This document shows positions 6,002-8,131 of a stretch of DNA of 8,131 nt, piece by piece. Source of the DNA: Clostridia bacterium (lineage in GTDB: Bacteria > Bacillota > Clostridia > Oscillospirales > Acutalibacteraceae); the NCBI GenBank assembly GCA_900771185.1, contig CAAGND010000017.1:1-8131 (forward strand), given 5' to 3'. The translations under genes were made by a program, and so were the position numbers. Each line of letters opens with the position of its first letter. Position 1 is the stretch's first letter. The notes below the pieces were generated by a model. It had not been told where the DNA came from. It saw only the letters and a program-made list of their open reading frames with translations, and made no database searches.

Positions 6002-7444
6002 ATGGAAGCGTTGTATATTTTGCTTGCACTGCTTGTGCTGATTGTTGCTTTTATTGCGGTTTTGGCGGTGCGTGCTGCGGCAGTCGGAAAAAAAGCCCGT
6101 CCGATAGGAGAAAAGCCGGTGTGGCACAGCGAGGAGGAGGATCTTCTCTATGCGCAGAGGCTTGTCAAAATGATTGAGTGCAGAACAGTGTCCTCAAAGG
6201 ATGTGTATGACGATACTGAGTTCGCAAAGCTCAGAGCCGTGATGAAGGAGCTGTTTCCGCTTGTCCATGAGCGCGCGGAGATAAAGTATTTCAGCGAGGA
6301 CTGCTGGGTGTATAAGATAGAGGGCGTGGACACCTCAAGGAATATTCTGCTCATGTCGCATCACGACGTTGTCCCCGCGGCGGGCGAGTGGAGCCATGAA
6401 CCTTTTGGCGAGATTGATGACGGCGTTGTCTGGGGCAGAGGTACCGTGGACACAAAAACACCGCTGTTTGCTGAGTTCACCGCTGTGGAGGAGTTGCTCA
6501 GCGATGGCTACATTCCACCCTGCAATCTCTACATAGCCTCCGGTCACAATGAGGAGATTTTTGGCGACGGAATAAAAGAGGCCGTGAGCTATTTCAAAGC
6601 ACAGGGCATAACCTTTGAGCTGGCTCTCGATGAGGGCGGCGGAATCATAGAACCGCCGCTTAGCGGTATAGACTGCAAGTGCGCCATGATGGCCGTGCAT
6701 GAGAAGGGTTACCACAGGGTCAATGTGCGCGCCGTTCAGGGCGACAGTGCGGGTCTCGGGGTTTCAAACAGTCCGGTGCTCAGAGTTTCAAAGTTTATTG
6801 CCGAAGTCAGCCGCATGAAGTTTACCTGCAAAATGCCCACTCAGGTTCGCGCGATGTTTGAGGCGCTGGCGCCTTATATGAGCTTTCCCCTGCGCATGGT
6901 GTTCGGCAATCTCTGGTGCATGGCGCCGCTGCTTATAAAGCTTATTCCGAAGATAAGCCCGCAGGCTGCGGCAATGCTCGGAACCACCTGCGCCTTCGGG
7001 TCGATAGAGTCGAAAAAGGGGGAAGTGCCCAGGGATAACGAGTGTTCGGCGAGCGCCCTTGTCAGATATATGGACGAGGAGGATCTCGAAAGAGATATGG
7101 AAAAATTCAGGGCACTTGCCAAGAAATATTCCCTTGAAGTCACGGAGCCGGAGGATGGCCATGAGTTTCATCGAGGCGCGGACTTGTCGCTGCCGCAGTA
7201 TGAATATATCCGCCGCTGCGCCGCAGAGGTGTTCCCGTATGCCGCAGTTGCGCCTTTTGTGCTTGCCGCCGGAACAGATGCCCGCTGGATGAGCGATGTC
7301 TGCCCGTGTACCCTGCGCTTTGCGCCGATTGATATCAGCAATCAGCAGTTCGCCAGTGTTCACGGCCCTGATGAGAATATAGATATAAAGGCGATAGGCA
7401 GCGCCATTGAATTTTATAAGACGGTTCTGAAAAATTACGAATAG
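6002..7444 (+). CDS. Membrane-anchored M20 family metallopeptidase (carboxypeptidase S/PM20D1-like)
   Basis: A 480-residue protein of the M20 di-zinc hydrolase family, which cleaves peptides or N-acyl amino acids. All metal and catalytic residues are visible: H120 in SHHDVVP with D122, bridging D150 in GRGTVDTK, general base E184 and ligand E185 in GHNEEIFGDG, D210 in ALDEGGG, and H454 in SVHGPDEN. The lid domain occupies roughly residues 225-375, and the GTDARW then FAPID segment before the last histidine resembles yeast carboxypeptidase S and animal PM20D1 more than PepT or ArgE. Residues 3-24 form one transmembrane helix flanked by an acidic N-terminus and a basic segment (R, KK, R), so the catalytic domain is probably anchored on the cytoplasmic side. 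Start: ATG at 6002 with GGAAAGGG (5986-5993) eight bases before; the in-frame ATG at 5936 precedes the promoter. The substrate is unknown. Confidence 0.9.
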   Translation: MEALYILLALLVLIVAFIAVLAVRAAAVGKKARPIGEKPVWHSEEEDLLYAQRLVKMIECRTVSSKDVYDDTEFAKLRAVMKELFPLVHERAEIKYFSEDCWVYKIEGVDTSRNILLMSHHDVVPAAGEWSHEPFGEIDDGVVWGRGTVDTKTPLFAEFTAVEELLSDGYIPPCNLYIASGHNEEIFGDGIKEAVSYFKAQGITFELALDEGGGIIEPPLSGIDCKCAMMAVHEKGYHRVNVRAVQGDSAGLGVSNSPVLRVSKFIAEVSRMKFTCKMPTQVRAMFEALAPYMSFPLRMVFGNLWCMAPLLIKLIPKISPQAAAMLGTTCAFGSIESKKGEVPRDNECSASALVRYMDEEDLERDMEKFRALAKKYSLEVTEPEDGHEFHRGADLSLPQYEYIRRCAAEVFPYAAVAPFVLAAGTDARWMSDVCPCTLRFAPIDISNQQFASVHGPDENIDIKAIGSAIEFYKTVLKNYE

Positions 7445-7450
7445 TCAAAA

Positions 7451-7488
7451 AAATAATCCGCGAGCGTCAATGTGTTCGCGGATTATTT
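7451..7488. terminator. Bidirectional intrinsic terminator between peptidase and azlD
   Basis: A 13-bp perfect stem (7451-7463 with 7476-7488), extendable by three further pairs including G-U, starts six bases after the peptidase stop and lies 18 bases beyond the azlD stop. On the minus strand the stem runs into a T7 tract (complement of 7447-7453), a strong terminator for azlCD; on the plus strand the 3' arm ends in ATTATTT, a weaker one. Confidence 0.85.
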
Positions 7489-7506
7489 ATGTGCTTTGAA
7501 ACACGG

Positions 7507-7827
7507 TTATAACACCGACATGACGATTTCGGATATCAGTACTGCCGCGCAGGACGCCGCAGCCACTGTCAGCAGGCTTCTCTCAAAATATGAGAGTATT
7601 ACCGCGACGACAAAGCCGATTGCGGCTGAGGTGAACGAAGAGGTGGAATAGAAGATGGCGGGGATGGTCATGACGCCGAGCACGGCATAGGGAACATAGT
7701 AGAGAAATGAGCGGATAAAACGGTTTTGAATTTTGTTCTTGACGAGCACAAGAGGCACCATGCGGACGAGATAAGTGACTCCTGCCGCGACAAGAAGCCC
7801 TGTGACAAAGCTAAGCGATATGCTCAT
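7507..7827 (-). CDS. azlD: AzlD, small subunit of branched-chain amino acid exporter
   Basis: A 106-residue protein with about three to four transmembrane helices. The TYLVRMVPLVL segment (about 19-29), followed by a basic loop and FLYYVPYAVLGVMTIPAIF, is the characteristic AzlD (PF05437) layout, in which an Arg-x-x-Pro stretch precedes a second helix with conserved Pro. AzlC with AzlD exports branched-chain amino acids and analogues such as 4-azaleucine. Start choice: ATG at 7827 has AAGGAGG (7837-7843) nine bases upstream; the in-frame ATG at 7848 would place this site inside the gene. The gene overlaps the end of azlC by 17 bases, suggesting coupled translation in equal amounts. A strong terminator follows. 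Confidence 0.88.
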   Translation of the reverse strand: MSISLSFVTGLLVAAGVTYLVRMVPLVLVKNKIQNRFIRSFLYYVPYAVLGVMTIPAIFYSTSSFTSAAIGFVVAVILSYFERSLLTVAAASCAAVLISEIVMSVL

Positions 7828-8131
7828 TGTCGGTGCCCTCCTTTTCATCTTTTACAGGTGCGGCGATTGCGAACAGAGCGCTCGCAGCAACGGCGCATAT
7901 TATTATGACGAAACCGTTCGGAACGGCTTTCAGCACGGGAATATATCTGAATGCGCAGCTGAGTGCCACGGAAAAAATAATACACAGAGCGGTGGGGAGG
8001 CTCTTCTTCGCAGGCGGAATGATGATTGCAAGGAACATTCCGTATATCGCAATTCCGAGCGCCGACACCACGATTTCGGGAAGAATATTGCCCGCGACCG
8101 CGCCTATGAGGGTGCCTAAGCTCCATCCGAG
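7811..8131 (-). CDS. azlC: AzlC, large subunit of branched-chain amino acid exporter (5' end outside window)
   Basis: The C-terminal ~106 residues of AzlC; the frame is open to the end of the window, so the start lies beyond it. The first visible residues LGWSLGTLIGAVAGNILP are the conserved helix of the family (PF03591), in which W-x-x-GT and a G-x-x-x-G stretch precede 'lp-p--lGldf'. They are followed by ALGIAIYGMFLAIIIP and two or three further helices, and the protein ends in a charged cytoplasmic tail (KDEKEGTDNE). It forms the exporter with AzlD, whose gene overlaps its last 17 bases. No Lrp-like azlB regulator is visible in the window; it could lie beyond the edge. Confidence 0.88.
   Translation of the reverse strand, partial: LGWSLGTLIGAVAGNILPEIVVSALGIAIYGMFLAIIIPPAKKSLPTALCIIFSVALSCAFRYIPVLKAVPNGFVIIICAVAASALFAIAAPVKDEKEGTDNEHIA

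Noticed and set aside
6788..7363. 191-codon open frame on the minus strand opposite the M20 peptidase
   Set aside because: The plus-strand gene holds the catalytic residues in this region; the antisense frame is rich in Arg/His as expected of a shadow.
7828..7848. ATG at 7848 as start of azlD
   Set aside because: Same reason: AAGGAGG for the ATG at 7827 would lie inside the gene.
7845..8126. 93-codon minus-strand frame overlapping azlC
   Set aside because: It is out of frame with azlC, whose translation matches the family; this frame is Arg-rich and has no recognisable features.

Overview
The window looks like a chromosomal segment of a Firmicute, most likely of class Clostridia (gut Oscillospiraceae or Ruminococcaceae type). 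This is inferred from the moderate G+C, strong AGGAGG-type ribosome binding sites, good sigma-A promoters (TTGAAA-17-TAGAAT and TTGTCA-17-TATAAT), a two-gene SufC/SufB-like Fe-S module, a split AzlCD pair and an ECF-type vitamin transporter S component. There is no rRNA, tRNA, CRISPR array, transposase or phage gene, and no sign of recent transfer.

Layout, left to right. (1) 1-294, plus strand: the C-terminal end of an ECF transporter S component, converging across a 16-bp hairpin (322-356) with (2) an MFS transporter of the GPH/SLC45 sugar:cation symporter type on the minus strand (401-1882). (3) Upstream of that, also on the minus strand, is a translationally coupled smsC-smsB pair (ABC ATPase 2892-3629, then SufB-like scaffold 1969-2895), with a near-consensus promoter and an inverted repeat at its predicted transcription start. 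(4) Divergent from smsC is a two-gene plus-strand operon: a membrane protein with an N-terminal zinc ribbon, one transmembrane helix and C-terminal TPRs (TTG start at 3861), overlapping by ATGA a multi-pass membrane protein (5303-5851). The second protein resembles M50-like membrane metalloproteases but lacks the HExxH residues. A hairpin at 5877-5912 ends this operon. (5) A membrane-anchored M20 peptidase of the carboxypeptidase S/PM20D1 type (6002-7444) has its own promoter and a full set of metal ligands. (6) A bidirectional terminator (7451-7488) separates it from an azlC(partial)-azlD branched-chain amino acid exporter pair on the minus strand.

Most of the window is transport, peptide/acyl-amino-acid turnover and Fe-S assembly, i.e. 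ordinary housekeeping. The least explained part is the 3861-5851 operon: a zinc-ribbon/TPR sensor-like or scaffold-like membrane protein coupled to an apparently protease-dead M50-like partner. Several annotated starts were chosen by ribosome binding site and promoter position rather than by longest open frame (3629, 3861, 6002, 7827).
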